Shown in pieces: positions 7,928 through 16,452 of a stretch of 49,068 bases of DNA. Origin of the DNA: Lewinella cohaerens DSM 23179 (GTDB taxonomy: Bacteria; Bacteroidota; Bacteroidia; Chitinophagales; Saprospiraceae); contig NZ_KB903531.1 of NCBI RefSeq assembly GCF_000379805.1, forward strand, positions 88,488 to 137,555, written 5' to 3'. The position numbers were made by a program, and so were the translations under genes. The first letter of the stretch is position 1. Each line of letters starts with the position of its first letter. The notes under the pieces are model-generated. The model worked only from the letters and a program-made list of their open reading frames with translations. It was not told the origin of the DNA and ran no database searches.

Positions 7928-9022
7928 CTACAGCTTCTCATAAATAGCCAAAAGCTTCTTTTCTTCCTCTTCCCAAGTCAGGTATTTTGCTGCCTCCAAG
8001 TTATTTTGTTGAAGCTGAGCGTAGCGGTCGGGAGTATCGACGAGCCCCTGGATCGCAGAAGCAATTGTATTGACCTCCAAGTCGGCGAGCAACTCAAAGG
8101 TATCGTACTGATCGTGCAGGGCCCGGTATTCCGGAAAGTCCATGTGCAAAGCTGGTACACCTGACTGGATATAGTCGAAGGTCTTGTTGGCCAGAGAGTA
8201 ATAATAGCTCAAGCCTGTATTTTCGAGTAGATTGAGGCCCAACCAAGCCTTTTCCGTAAGAGCGGGCAATTCTGCAGGAAGCACAAAACCAAGGAAGTGG
8301 ACGCGGTCTTCGAGTTGATGATCAACGACCAACTGGTGAAGTTTTTGCTCCAGATCACCAGAACCAGCGATGTGGAGGACAAGCGTTGGTGGTAGTTGCT
8401 TCATTGCCAAGATGGCCGCTTCGAGGCCACGGCCTTCATTGAGCATTCCCTGGTAGAAGATGATTTTTTTATCAGGAATAATCTGGTTATGTAAGGCCGA
8501 TTGGCGATAGGGCACGTTGCGTACCACCTTAAACGAGGTCCCGTAACGTTCTGTCATTAATTCGGCCAATGCTGGTGCAACGGTATAGGCATGTTGGAGG
8601 GAAGGGATGATCCAATCCGCCAAGGCCGACCAAAGCCGCTGCACCTTGGGGCGGCGAACGACTTCGGGGACTTCCGTAAAATACTCGTGCGCATCATAAA
8701 CACAAACGCCCCTTTGGAGACGGCTGATAAGATAAGAAGGTAACAAGGTGTCGAGGTCGACGGCATTGATGATCTCTGCCCGCTGCTGGTAGAGGTAATA
8801 CAGTAAGCGAAGATTGTACTCGAGGTAAAAGAGTTTGCCCGTATGGAACCAACAACGTAGGCGATGCTGCTGAAAAGGATGATTTACTAATGGGCGGGAA
8901 TGAGGCAAGCGTCGCCCCACCAGTGTGACCCGATGCCCCGCAGCTTGCAGCGTACTGCAAATACGAATCATACGTTGATCCTGGCTGAGGTCATTGGTGA
9001 CGGTACAAATTATACTGGACAT
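7928..9022 (-). CDS. Glycosyltransferase family 4 (GT-B)
   Basis: 364 residues from the ATG at 9022; a longer start at 9037 adds MYLRP, but MSSIICTVTNDLSQDQRM fits the opening strand of the first Rossmann domain better. The N-domain has VYDAHEYFTEVPE (acceptor side), the C-domain has IIFYQGMLNEGRGLEAAI, then LHIAGSGDLEQKL and VHFLGFV. The sugar-nucleotide motif expected as E-x7-E is weakened to LNLLENTGLSYYYSLANKTFDYIQSGVP, but the KTFDYIQSGVP part is the conserved C-terminal donor-binding segment. GT4 enzymes move sugars from nucleotide donors to glycan or lipid acceptors at the cytoplasmic membrane. The acceptor is unknown. The gene stands alone and diverges from the VWA gene. Confidence 0.85.
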   Translation of the reverse strand: MSSIICTVTNDLSQDQRMIRICSTLQAAGHRVTLVGRRLPHSRPLVNHPFQQHRLRCWFHTGKLFYLEYNLRLLYYLYQQRAEIINAVDLDTLLPSYLISRLQRGVCVYDAHEYFTEVPEVVRRPKVQRLWSALADWIIPSLQHAYTVAPALAELMTERYGTSFKVVRNVPYRQSALHNQIIPDKKIIFYQGMLNEGRGLEAAILAMKQLPPTLVLHIAGSGDLEQKLHQLVVDHQLEDRVHFLGFVLPAELPALTEKAWLGLNLLENTGLSYYYSLANKTFDYIQSGVPALHMDFPEYRALHDQYDTFELLADLEVNTIASAIQGLVDTPDRYAQLQQNNLEAAKYLTWEEEEKKLLAIYEKL

Positions 9023-9048
9023 AGGGCGAAGATACATCGGCGGGGATT

Positions 9049-9152
9049 TTGAACCACTAAAGGTGCCAAGGTTTTATTTTTTAGGTAAAGACGTGGATAC
9101 AATCTACGCCGAACGGGAGCCTCTCAGGTAAAGGCAAATTCGTGAATTTACC
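9049..9152 (+). repeat. Fourth copy of the ACCACCAAAG / GGTAAATTC intergenic repeat
   Basis: TTTGAACCACTAAAGGTGCCAAGG at 9049-9072 followed by the palindromic AAATTC-GT-GAATTT block near 9135-9148 and a T6 tract. It matches the three-unit array at 6885-7140. It sits in the divergent space between the GT4 and VWA genes. Confidence 0.65.
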
Positions 9153-9166
9153 TTTTTTACCCGACA

Positions 9167-9340
9167 GGTAGCAACCAAGCGAGGGGTGTTTTTGTTGTAG
9201 TGGTCAGGTGCCATAAAGGGTATGCCCGCGCAAGCTGCCTGGAAGGCCCGCGCGAAGCAAGGGGACCGCAGGACGGAACGCAGTGAACCCTGGAAGGGAG
9301 CGACCCCACAGGGGATGCGCCCATATAAAAATAACCCGCG
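9167..9340. other. GC-rich, repeat-like intergenic patch
   Basis: A locally GC-rich stretch with short self-similar pieces (GCCCGCGC, GGCCCGCGCG, GGAACGCAGTGAACCCTGGAAGGGAGCGACC). Similar patches occur near 34.4 kb, 41.05 kb and 42.05 kb, always between genes. Any coding reading, such as an in-frame GTG at 9283, gives Arg/Gly-rich junk-like peptide, so I treat this as non-coding upstream DNA of the VWA gene. Confidence 0.5.
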
Positions 9341-9354
9341 AAATAACGGTAGTG

Positions 9355-10449
9355 ATGATTGGATGGAGATTTAAGCATTTTGTGCCCGGTGAGGAAGAAG
9401 GGAGCCTTTTTGATCAGTTGCTGAAGCTGTTTCAGGAGTTGATTGTGTATACCTCTGGAGATGTGGCGGAGTCGCTATCGTGGCTGACGCAGCTGGATAA
9501 GGAGCATAATCTCACCAATGAGGACTACGGGATGGCGGACTTTATTCAGGACTTGATAGACAAGGGCTATATTCAGCCCCAGGATTCGCAGAACCCCAAT
9601 TTTGTGCCTTCTGCAAAGTTGGAATTAGAGCTAAGAAAGAAAGCGCTGACTGATATTTTTGGTGATATTAAGAAGACCAAACGCGGTAATCACAATACCC
9701 GCTATGGCGGTGGTGGTGACGAGCCTACCTCGGAGTTGCGGCCCTACGAATTTGGCGATCCGCTGGATCAGATAGCTATTAGTGAAAGCCTGCGCAATGC
9801 ACATATCAACCACGGCATTGATGACTTCAGGCTGACTAACGACGATTTAGAAGTGAGGGAAACCCACTACCAAAGCCAGATGAGTACGGTGCTAATGATT
9901 GATATTTCGCACTCGATGATTCTGTATGGTGAAGATAGGATAACGCCCGCCAAGAAGGTAGCCATGGCGCTGAGTGAATACATTACGACGCGGTTTCCGA
10001 AGGATACGCTGGACATTATCGTGTTTGGTAATGATGCGTGGCCGATTAAGATCAAGGACCTCCCCTATTTGCAGGTAGGGCCTTACCATACCAATACCGT
10101 TGCTGGCCTGGAGCTGGCAATGGACATCCTCCGGCGCAGGCGCAACCCTAACAAGCAGATATTTATGATTACGGACGGGAAACCGACCTGCCTGAAGCGA
10201 GGAAAGAAGTACTACCAAAACAGTTTTGGGCTGGATCGTAAAATTGTAAACCGGACGCTGAACCTGGCTGCACGCTTGCGCAAAGTGAATGTACCTGTGA
10301 CTACCTTTATGATTGCCCGCGACCCCTATCTGGTGGAATTTGTGGAGCAGTTTACGAAAGCCAACAATGGCAAGGCATTCTTTAGTAGCCTGAAAGGTTT
10401 GGGCGAATTTATCTTCCGGGATTACAAGAACAACAAGAAGAAGCGGTAG
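9355..10449 (+). CDS. VWA (von Willebrand factor A) domain protein
   Basis: 364 residues from ATG 9355. An upstream in-frame GTG at 9283 would add 24 residues drawn from a GC-rich intergenic repeat, so it was rejected. The first ~170 residues are helical and charged (FKHFVPGEEEGSLFDQLLKLFQEL...; RPYEFGDPLDQIAISESLRNA). The VWA domain starts near 178 with VLMIDISHSM: D183, S185 and S187 form the D-x-S-x-S metal site (MIDAS). FGNDAWPIKI and MITDGKPTC follow in the expected order. The layout matches the VWA partners of MoxR-type AAA+ ATPases (CoxE/YehP-like). No MoxR gene is nearby, so its partner must be unlinked or absent. Confidence 0.85.
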   Translation: MIGWRFKHFVPGEEEGSLFDQLLKLFQELIVYTSGDVAESLSWLTQLDKEHNLTNEDYGMADFIQDLIDKGYIQPQDSQNPNFVPSAKLELELRKKALTDIFGDIKKTKRGNHNTRYGGGGDEPTSELRPYEFGDPLDQIAISESLRNAHINHGIDDFRLTNDDLEVRETHYQSQMSTVLMIDISHSMILYGEDRITPAKKVAMALSEYITTRFPKDTLDIIVFGNDAWPIKIKDLPYLQVGPYHTNTVAGLELAMDILRRRRNPNKQIFMITDGKPTCLKRGKKYYQNSFGLDRKIVNRTLNLAARLRKVNVPVTTFMIARDPYLVEFVEQFTKANNGKAFFSSLKGLGEFIFRDYKNNKKKR

Positions 10450-10533
10450 CGCGATATTGCAGGCAATCTTTGATCTGTTTTTCCGTTATTGGGAATGGGT
10501 TGCTGAATAACTCGACCGGAAAATCTGTAAGAA

Positions 10534-11460
10534 TTGAAATACGTACTATTTACACTGCTGCTACTCACCCTGGGTAGCTCAACCAATACACTGTGGGGCC
10601 AAAATCGCCTAAACGCTGAGGACACCAAGTATGTAAACGCCGTAGAGGACACCCTGGGCTTGCTGGCTTATGCTTTTGTGAACGATTCACTTGAAGAAAA
10701 TCGTTTTCTAGCCGTCAGAGCTTTCATTCCAACATTGGTAAAGGCGCTTAAAAAGCCGGGGAGCTTCTCCTACCCTTTTGATCAGCTCAACAGTGTGTCT
10801 ATCCAATATCCGGCGGATAGTACTTTCCGGATTTTCACTTGGCAGCTCTATGTTGATAAAGATACTTACCGCTATTTTGGGGCAATACAGATAAACAGTG
10901 ATGAGCTGAAGCTCTTCCCCTTGGTGGATCGCTCCTTTGAGATGGAAGAAGACCTGGATGCTGCGGCCTTGAGTCCAGATCGCTGGTACGGCACCGTTTA
11001 TTACAACCTACATACGGTTGCTTACGGCGACGAAACCTACCATTTACTTTTCGGCTATGATGGCTATGAATTTTTCCGCAAACGAAAAGTTGTGGATGTC
11101 TTGCGTTTTGTGGATGGGAAGCCTGTATTTGGCGCTCCCGTGTTTGTAAAACAAGAAAACGACGGCAGCTTTAGCCAAAAGAACAGGCTGCTACTGGAAT
11201 ATTCTGCTGCCGCCAGTGTACGCTGCAACTATGACCCAGCGTTGGATTTGCTGATGTTTGATCACCTGACTATGATTGGCGGAGAATACGGTGAAGGGCC
11301 GGTACAAATCCCAGACGGCACTTATGAGGCTTATCGCCTAAACAATGGCAAATGGGAATACGTAGAAAAAGTATTTGATCAAATTCTTGATGAAGCTCCC
11401 CGTCCGAGCCCGGTGTTAAATGGCCGAAAAGGGAAGGATTTGATTGGGAATGGGGGGTAG
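10534..11460 (+). CDS. Exported protein of unknown function with a TTG start
   Basis: 308 residues if translation begins at TTG 10534. An in-frame TAA lies at 10528-10530 and the next in-frame ATG comes more than 100 codons later, while the TTG start gives an intact signal peptide (KYVLFTLLLLTLGSSTNTLWGQ), so TTG is the only sensible start. The mature part contains beta-strand-rich segments: SFSYPFDQLNSVSIQYPADSTFRIFTWQLYVDKDTYRYFGAIQI, then YHLLFGYDGYEFFRKRKVVDVLRF. Similar exported proteins are common in Bacteroidota, but I do not recognise a named domain. It may be periplasmic or outer-membrane associated. It follows the VWA gene after 84 nt. Confidence 0.7.
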   Translation: MKYVLFTLLLLTLGSSTNTLWGQNRLNAEDTKYVNAVEDTLGLLAYAFVNDSLEENRFLAVRAFIPTLVKALKKPGSFSYPFDQLNSVSIQYPADSTFRIFTWQLYVDKDTYRYFGAIQINSDELKLFPLVDRSFEMEEDLDAAALSPDRWYGTVYYNLHTVAYGDETYHLLFGYDGYEFFRKRKVVDVLRFVDGKPVFGAPVFVKQENDGSFSQKNRLLLEYSAAASVRCNYDPALDLLMFDHLTMIGGEYGEGPVQIPDGTYEAYRLNNGKWEYVEKVFDQILDEAPRPSPVLNGRKGKDLIGNGG

Positions 11461-11499
11461 TTTGGTGTAAGGGTTTAAAAAGTGTAAGGGTGAAAGAGT

Positions 11500-11554
11500 T
11501 GATGGTTAGTTTGTTAGGTGGTTGATTGTTAGATGGTTGTTGGTTAATGGTGAT
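11500..11554 (+). repeat. GGTTGATGGTTAGATGGTT-type intergenic repeat, copy 1
   Basis: A degenerate tandem of GATGGTTAG, GGTGGTTGATTG, TTAGATGGTTG and TTGGTTAATGG between the convergent stops of the exported protein and the FMN reductase. Related tracts lie at 16265-16340 and 40850-40905. Confidence 0.65.
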
Positions 11555-12124
11555 CTATCCTGCCATATCTGAAGCGCCGACAAATTGGGCGAACTCTTGG
11601 GTGTGCATTTTCATTACAGTCAAGGTATCTTCGTGGGTGACCTCGCCGGCAGGGTTCATCAATTGGGCGATGCTGGAGATCGGGAGTTGGTTGGGCAAAG
11701 TTGTTGCGCCCAAATAATGGAGAACTCCTGCAAGGTGGCTCATACCTCTTAGATTACCTGCACGGCCAGTGGCTACGCCTACCAAGGCCGCTTTTTTACC
11801 TTTGAAATTGCGGGCATAATTCCGAACGGAACAGGCATCAATAAACAGTTTCAATACACCAGGGAAGCTACCATTGTACTCGGGACTGATGAATACAAAG
11901 CCATCCGCGGGTAGGATATATTCGTCTTGAATTTTGGCCAAATCCTGATGTTGCCCTCCTTCTTCGTACATTGCAGAAGACAACCAAGTTTGGGGAATAT
12001 CTTCCAAAGCAAGGAAACGAACTTCTTCTTTCCCTACCAATTCAGATAAAAATTCGTAATATTTATGAGCAAAGGCCCTACACCTGCTACCTTTGCGATT
12101 TGTTCCGGAGATGACCGTAATCAT
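11555..12124 (-). CDS. NAD(P)H-dependent FMN reductase family protein
   Basis: 189 residues with a flavodoxin-like fold. The N-terminal strand and phosphate loop read ITVISGTNRKGSRCRAFA, matching the G-S/T-x-R-x-x-S loop that grips FMN phosphate. The central FVFISPEYNGSFPGVLKLFIDACS (about 77-100) is the family signature S-P-E-Y-N-x-S-x-x-x-x-L-K. KGKKAALVGVATGRAGNLRGMSHLAGVL follows. Members reduce FMN, azo dyes, quinones or chromate with NAD(P)H in the cytoplasm. The physiological substrate is unknown. The gene diverges from the UPF0173 hydrolase with only about 110 nt between the starts. Confidence 0.88.
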   Translation of the reverse strand: MITVISGTNRKGSRCRAFAHKYYEFLSELVGKEEVRFLALEDIPQTWLSSAMYEEGGQHQDLAKIQDEYILPADGFVFISPEYNGSFPGVLKLFIDACSVRNYARNFKGKKAALVGVATGRAGNLRGMSHLAGVLHYLGATTLPNQLPISSIAQLMNPAGEVTHEDTLTVMKMHTQEFAQFVGASDMAG

Positions 12125-12132
12125 TAACTTTG
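12099..12132 (+). promoter_or_regulatory. Candidate Bacteroidota promoter for the UPF0173 gene
   Basis: TTTG at 12099-12102 and TAACTTTG at 12125-12132 match the -33 and -7 boxes used by the Bacteroidota housekeeping sigma factor, but the spacer is 22 nt rather than the usual 19-21. Transcription from here would give a leader of about 95 nt before ATG 12235. The boxes overlap the start of the divergent FMN reductase gene. Confidence 0.4.
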
Positions 12133-12234
12133 CTTAAATTTATTTACAGCTTAACATTGGCTAGACCAAAAGGTTGCACTTTTGGCTTGCAAGTGGCAGC
12201 ACAAGCTCTAAATTTACAAAAACATATTTCATCA

Positions 12235-12915
12235 ATGAAAGTAACCTATTACGGACACGCCTGTGTGGCAGTTGAAACCAAAGGAAAGACTATACTCTTT
12301 GATCCTTTTATTTCTCCCAATGAAAAAGCGTCGCATATAAATGTGGATGATATCCATGCCGACTTCATCCTGTTGACCCACGCGCACATCGACCATGTAG
12401 CTGATACAAGGGCTATTGCTGCTCGCTGTGGCAGTAAGGTGATCAGCAACTATGAAATTACCAATCATTATGGTGCTAAAGGCATTGCTCACCACCCGAT
12501 GAATCATGGTGGCAAAGCCAGCTTTGAGTTTGGCACAGCCAAGTATGTTAATGCGGTGCATACCAGCAGTTTCCAGGATGGTTCTTATGGCGGACAGCCA
12601 GGAGGTTTTGTGGTGTGGAATGAAGAGGGCTGCTTCTACAATGCCGGAGATACTGCGTTGACCATGGATATGAAATTAATTCCGATGACCTGCCCGAAAC
12701 TAGATTTTGCGCTGCTGCCGATTGGCGATAATTTCACCATGGGCTATGAAGATGCTGTGCTTGCAGCCGAGTTTGCGCAGGTCGATAAAGTCATTGGAAT
12801 TCACTATGATACGTTCGGATATATCGAAATCGATACGGTTGCGGCAAAAAAGGCTTTTGCGGATAGCGGAAAAGAGTTAATTTTGCTGTCGATTGGAGAG
12901 AGCATAGAGATATAA
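12235..12915 (+). CDS. Metal-dependent hydrolase of the UPF0173 / UlaG-like metallo-beta-lactamase superfamily
   Basis: 226 residues from ATG 12235, the normal length for UPF0173. An upstream in-frame start at 12130 would add an unrelated 35-residue tail, so it was not chosen. The protein starts MKVTYYGHACVAVETKG and carries the zinc motif THAHIDH (H49, H51, D53, H54), with TLFDPF-type segment ILFDPFI at 20-26, GDTAL near 143 and GIHYDTFG near the C-terminus supplying later ligands. The fold is a two-metal beta-lactamase-like hydrolase. Substrates of this orthologous group are not established. It is followed about 100 nt later by parA. Confidence 0.9.
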   Translation: MKVTYYGHACVAVETKGKTILFDPFISPNEKASHINVDDIHADFILLTHAHIDHVADTRAIAARCGSKVISNYEITNHYGAKGIAHHPMNHGGKASFEFGTAKYVNAVHTSSFQDGSYGGQPGGFVVWNEEGCFYNAGDTALTMDMKLIPMTCPKLDFALLPIGDNFTMGYEDAVLAAEFAQVDKVIGIHYDTFGYIEIDTVAAKKAFADSGKELILLSIGESIEI

Positions 12916-13018
12916 TAGTCTACCTTGACAGACTGTTACCTCGTTCTTTCCGATTTCAAAACAGCTTACAGGATACCTTTTTTAACCATTTACAGTTTTT
13001 TAATCTCCATTTCGCTTT

Positions 13019-13795
13019 ATGGGAAAAGTCATTGCTATTGCCAATCAGAAAGGAGGAGTCGGTAAAACGACTACTGCTATTAACCTTGCTGCCAGTCTGG
13101 CAATTTTGGAAAAGAAGGTACTCCTTATTGATGCGGACCCGCAGGCCAACGCCTCTTCAGGCGTGGGTGCTTTGGAAGAAGATGTAGACACCTCGCTTTA
13201 CGACTGTCTCATCAATAACCTGGAGCCACACGACGCCATTTACGAAACCGATACACCGAATCTACACTTGATGCCATCGCACATCAACTTGGTAGGCGCG
13301 GAGTTGGAATTGGCTGGTTACGAAGACCGTTCTTTTGTCTTGAAAGGTGTTGTAGACAAAGTGAAGGACGATTACGATTACGTATTCATTGATTGCTTGC
13401 CCTCCTTGGGCATCGTTACTATCAATGCGCTTACTGCTGCTGACTCTGTTTTGGTGCCTGTGCAGTGTGAGTTTTTTGCACTGGAAGGGCTTTCAAAGCT
13501 GCAAAACAGTATTAATCTGGTGAAGGAAAACTTCAATCCGGATATACAGCTGGAAGGTATTCTCATGAGTATGTACGACAGCCGCTTGCGGCTGGCTAAC
13601 CTGGTGGTAGATAAGGTAAAAGAGATTTTTGGAGAACAGGTCTATGACACCATCATCCACCGTAATGCCCGTATTGGCGAAGCTCCTAATATGCACATGC
13701 CTATTGTACTCATCAATGCCAGTAGCCGTGGTGCGGTCAACTTTTTGAATTTGGCCCAAGAGTTTTTACGTAAGAATAATGACGTACTCGTGTAA
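13019..13795 (+). CDS. parA: ParA family chromosome-partitioning ATPase (Soj)
   Basis: 258 residues. The deviant Walker A motif KGGVGKTT occupies residues 11-18, with the signature lysine at 11. [15 protein letters not shown] (about 34-48) is the A' motif and [18 protein letters not shown] (about 121-138) is Walker B. The length suits a chromosomal Soj rather than plasmid ParA, which usually has an added N-terminal HTH. It dimerises on nucleoid DNA with ATP and segregates the origin through ParB-parS. parB begins 56 nt downstream. No ParB site resembling TGTTTCACGTGAAACA was found in the window by eye. Confidence 0.96.
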   Translation: MGKVIAIANQKGGVGKTTTAINLAASLAILEKKVLLIDADPQANASSGVGALEEDVDTSLYDCLINNLEPHDAIYETDTPNLHLMPSHINLVGAELELAGYEDRSFVLKGVVDKVKDDYDYVFIDCLPSLGIVTINALTAADSVLVPVQCEFFALEGLSKLQNSINLVKENFNPDIQLEGILMSMYDSRLRLANLVVDKVKEIFGEQVYDTIIHRNARIGEAPNMHMPIVLINASSRGAVNFLNLAQEFLRKNNDVLV

Positions 13796-13851
13796 GTTCA
13801 CTCTCTCATTGTTCCTTTGATTAACATGAATAAACCGGTAAGCCCTTTAGT

Positions 13852-14805
13852 ATGGCAAAGAAATTAGGATCAAAAGCTTCGAAACAACAATTAGGATCAG
13901 GTATTGACGCACTCTTTGGAGGAGGAGGTACCAGCCGTGCTAAAAAGGCGGAAGTAGATAAGGCTATTGCAGAAAACCCGGCAGAAGTAGTTCGGGAACT
14001 GGCCAAGAAGTTTGCGCTAATTCCCCTCGCTCACATTGAACGAAACCCTGATCAGCCTCGCTACGAGTTTGACGAAGAAGCTCTAAGTGAATTATCTGAT
14101 AGTATAAAAATCCACGGTATCATCCAGCCGCTTACGGTGCGTTACCTGGAACCTAAGCGCTATCAGATCATTTCTGGAGAACGCCGTTGGAGAGCATCGA
14201 AGTTGGCCGGCCTAAAGGAGGTACCTGCCTACATTCGCGTTGCCAATGACCAGACGCTACTGGAGATGGCCATCATCGAAAATATCCAACGGGAAGACCT
14301 TAACCCTTTGGAAATTGCCAACTCTTACAACCGACTAAAGCAGGAATGTGAGCTTACCGACGAGCTCCTTGCCGAACGCGTAGGCAAGAAAAGAACCACC
14401 ATCACCAACTACCTGCGGCTACTCAATTTGCATATTAGCGTACAGGATTCACTCCGCAAGGAACAAGTTTCTATGGGGCATGCAAAAGCAATTGCAGGGT
14501 TAGACATCCTCTTACAAGCGGACTTCCTTAAAGAACTGATCAATAAGAAATGGTCGGTTCGGCAAACAGAAGCACAAGTTAAGGCGTACCAGAAGCCTAA
14601 AAAGGCCGTTAAGAAAACAGAAGTAAAGGTTGCCAATAAGCATCAGGCAGAATACGACAAGATTCTGCAAGACTTCAAAGCCTTTTTTGGCAGTGGTAAA
14701 ATCAAGATTCAACTAGAGGACAAAGAAACCGGCAAAGGACATGTAGTTATCCCTTTTGACGACCACGACCAACTGACGGATTTATTTAAGTGTGTAGAGC
14801 AGTAG
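13852..14805 (+). CDS. parB: ParB/Spo0J chromosome-partitioning protein (CTP-dependent DNA clamp)
   Basis: 317 residues. A basic, Gly-rich N-terminus (residues 1-25) ends in a GIDALFGGGG segment that resembles the ParA-contacting tail. The ParB N-terminal domain begins at IPLAHIERNPDQPR (about 59-72) and includes the CTP-binding GERRWRASK near 118-126 and ENIQREDLNPLE near 143-154. The helix-turn-helix centres on LAERVGKKRTTITNYLRLLNL (about 176-196). A Lys-rich linker leads to a C-terminal dimerisation domain ending KIQLEDKETGKGHVVIPF. It binds parS and slides as a clamp. It is cotranscribed with parA, and the DUF5683 gene follows after 4 nt. Confidence 0.96.
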   Translation: MAKKLGSKASKQQLGSGIDALFGGGGTSRAKKAEVDKAIAENPAEVVRELAKKFALIPLAHIERNPDQPRYEFDEEALSELSDSIKIHGIIQPLTVRYLEPKRYQIISGERRWRASKLAGLKEVPAYIRVANDQTLLEMAIIENIQREDLNPLEIANSYNRLKQECELTDELLAERVGKKRTTITNYLRLLNLHISVQDSLRKEQVSMGHAKAIAGLDILLQADFLKELINKKWSVRQTEAQVKAYQKPKKAVKKTEVKVANKHQAEYDKILQDFKAFFGSGKIKIQLEDKETGKGHVVIPFDDHDQLTDLFKCVEQ

Positions 14806-14809
14806 ACTT

Positions 14810-15406
14810 ATGCCGCATTGGAAAAAATACTGTTGGGTTCTCCTTTGTCTCCTGGGGCAGCAGTTTTCCGGTTTGTCGCAAGAAGTGGACAGTTTACCAA
14901 CTGCTAACCAAAGCCTTGCCAGGGAGGTAGACCTGGCATTAACCATCCAAGAACCAAGAGTCTATGTACCTCGCACTGCACTGATGTGGTCGATAGTACC
15001 TGGCGGTGGGCAAATTTATAACCGCCGTTGGTGGAAGGTGCCACTGGTATTTAGTGCCTTCTCCGGTGTTTTTGCGGTATTGGATTTTAACCAAAGCAAC
15101 TACCAGCGTTTCAGAGATGCCTATCAATTAGAACTCGCAGGCGAGGAACACGAATTCTCTAGCCGAGGTTATGATGCCAGCAGGCTATTGGTATTTAGAG
15201 ATAATTTTAACAAATCCCGGCAGACCAATTATTTTATGCTTTTGGCCGTTTATCTACTTCAGGGAGTAGAAGCATACGTGGATACCCACTTGCGCAATTT
15301 TGATATGGATGAGGATTTGAGCCAATGGCAAGTGATGCCGGTGATCATTCCAGCTGGCGTAGGCCAAAGCCCAAACGTGGTGCTGCAAGTCCAATATTCT
15401 TTCTGA
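14810..15406 (+). CDS. DUF5683 domain membrane protein
   Basis: 198 residues. A signal-like N-terminus (KYCWVLLCLLGQQFSGLSQ) is followed by RTALMWSIVPGGGQIYNRRWWKVPLVFSAFSGVFAVLDFNQSNYQRFRDAY, the defining DUF5683 segment: a Pro-Gly-Gly-Gly-Gln-x-Tyr-Asn turn and then a membrane helix. A second hydrophobic helix, TNYFMLLAVYLLQGVEAYVDTHL, comes near 140-162. In Bacteroidota this family commonly follows parAB, and here it starts 4 nt after parB, so cotranscription is very likely. Function is unknown; the synteny suggests an envelope role coupled to growth or division rather than to DNA partitioning itself. Confidence 0.88.
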   Translation: MPHWKKYCWVLLCLLGQQFSGLSQEVDSLPTANQSLAREVDLALTIQEPRVYVPRTALMWSIVPGGGQIYNRRWWKVPLVFSAFSGVFAVLDFNQSNYQRFRDAYQLELAGEEHEFSSRGYDASRLLVFRDNFNKSRQTNYFMLLAVYLLQGVEAYVDTHLRNFDMDEDLSQWQVMPVIIPAGVGQSPNVVLQVQYSF

Positions 15407-15548
15407 TTATTCGTTTTCTTTCTCGGTTTTGTAACTCCTTAATAATTTCTTCTGTCAATTGGCAGACGCGGAATTCAGGAGGTTCCGTGCAGCAATTTCC
15501 TATATCACCTTGTCTTAGTAGTGCATTGTTAACTTAAACATCCCCAAA

Positions 15549-16265
15549 ATGACGCGCTTACCACTTCTCTTACTGACTTTTTTATTAGGCTTTTCTTCCC
15601 TGTTGGCACAACGCTATTCAGGCATTGGTGTTAATCTTTTTCCTAATTATTCTCATCGCCGGATTGTAAACTTGGACCTCAATATGATAGGTCAGGCTGA
15701 TTCATTGGAAATCAGCGAATTTGCCCGTCCATCCTACGCCGGGGGAATTGTACTGAGTTACAGAGGCAAAAAAGCCGGCGTGCAAGTAGGCTTAAACTAC
15801 AGTCAAACAGGCTACAGAGGTAAACGAACCGCTATAGCGTTCAACGACCCCAATCGAGCCAATTTTGACGATGAACAATACAGCTTCCGCGCTCAAAACA
15901 TTGAGATTCCTTTCTCCGTCCTATTCTATCAAAACCTCTCCGAAAAAGACGACTTCTTCTTTTCATTGGGTAGTGGCCTGAGTTATAACCTCAGCAATCA
16001 GGATATTATCACCCGTTTTAACGGAGAATCCAGCGCAAGAGAAGTCAATACTATTGATAGCGAAGATTTTCGAAAAGTCAACTATTGCTTTCAAACCTCT
16101 ATGGGCTGGGAGCATAAGTTATCCCAAAATATGTTGTTCAGCATTGCCCCTACCTTCCGGCTATGGCTCGCTGGTATCTACCGAGATTCTTTGCTCAACC
16201 GAAACCTCTATCAGTTTGGCCTAAGGGCGACGGTAAGATTTGATCGGGAATTGGAGTTTTTTTGA
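15549..16265 (+). CDS. Outer-membrane beta-barrel protein, PorT-like family
   Basis: 238 residues. Signal peptide MTRLPLLLLTFLLGFSSLLAQ (cleavage after Gln21), then RYSGIGVNLFPNYSHRR and repeated amphipathic strands: AGGIVLSYRGKKAGVQVGLNYSQTGYRGK, FRAQNIEIPFSVLFYQNL, FFFSLGSGLSYNLSNQ, and a final LRATVRFDRELEFF with a terminal aromatic. This is the size and opening motif (YxGIGxN..., GLxYxxxG) of the PorT-like 8-strand barrels of Bacteroidota. Whether it is the T9SS component PorT or one of the many paralogues cannot be told. A 142-nt gap separates it from the DUF5683 gene. Its TGA stop is part of the following GATGGTTGATGG repeat. Confidence 0.75.
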   Translation: MTRLPLLLLTFLLGFSSLLAQRYSGIGVNLFPNYSHRRIVNLDLNMIGQADSLEISEFARPSYAGGIVLSYRGKKAGVQVGLNYSQTGYRGKRTAIAFNDPNRANFDDEQYSFRAQNIEIPFSVLFYQNLSEKDDFFFSLGSGLSYNLSNQDIITRFNGESSAREVNTIDSEDFRKVNYCFQTSMGWEHKLSQNMLFSIAPTFRLWLAGIYRDSLLNRNLYQFGLRATVRFDRELEFF

Positions 16266-16452
16266 TGGTTGATGGTTGAAAATCTGAAATTCTTTAAAGG
16301 GTTTTACTGGTTTGTTTGTTGGATAGTTCGATGGTTAAGCCAAAACGAGCGCGCGCATCCTGCCTTCCCTTACAGAACCTATACCGAAATAAAGTCATTT
16401 TTGACCATGAGAAGCCTGAACCATCAAACCAACAACGATCTAACTATCAACC
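16265..16452. repeat. Inverted pair of GGTTGATGGTT-type repeats, copy 2, between convergent genes
   Basis: The left part (16265-16340) reads GATGGTTGATGGTTGAAAATCTG followed by GTTTGTTTGTTGGATAGTTCGATGG on the plus strand. The right part (16419-16452) is the reverse complement of the same kind of sequence (GGTTGATAGTTAGATCGTTGTTGG). The tracts flank a roughly 80-nt spacer. The left tract supplies the stop codon of the barrel gene and the right one the stop of the leftward helical gene. Confidence 0.7.

Noticed and set aside
9283-9354. Longer VWA protein starting at GTG 9283
   Set aside because: The added residues come from a GC-rich intergenic repeat patch, and the domain-like sequence begins at ATG 9355.
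15395-15530. A protein-like minus-strand frame (GNCCTEPPEFRVCQLTEEIIKEL-type) between the DUF5683 and barrel genes
   Set aside because: No usable start codon follows the upstream in-frame stop, and the frame runs antisense into the DUF5683 gene. It could be a gene remnant, but evidence is too thin.
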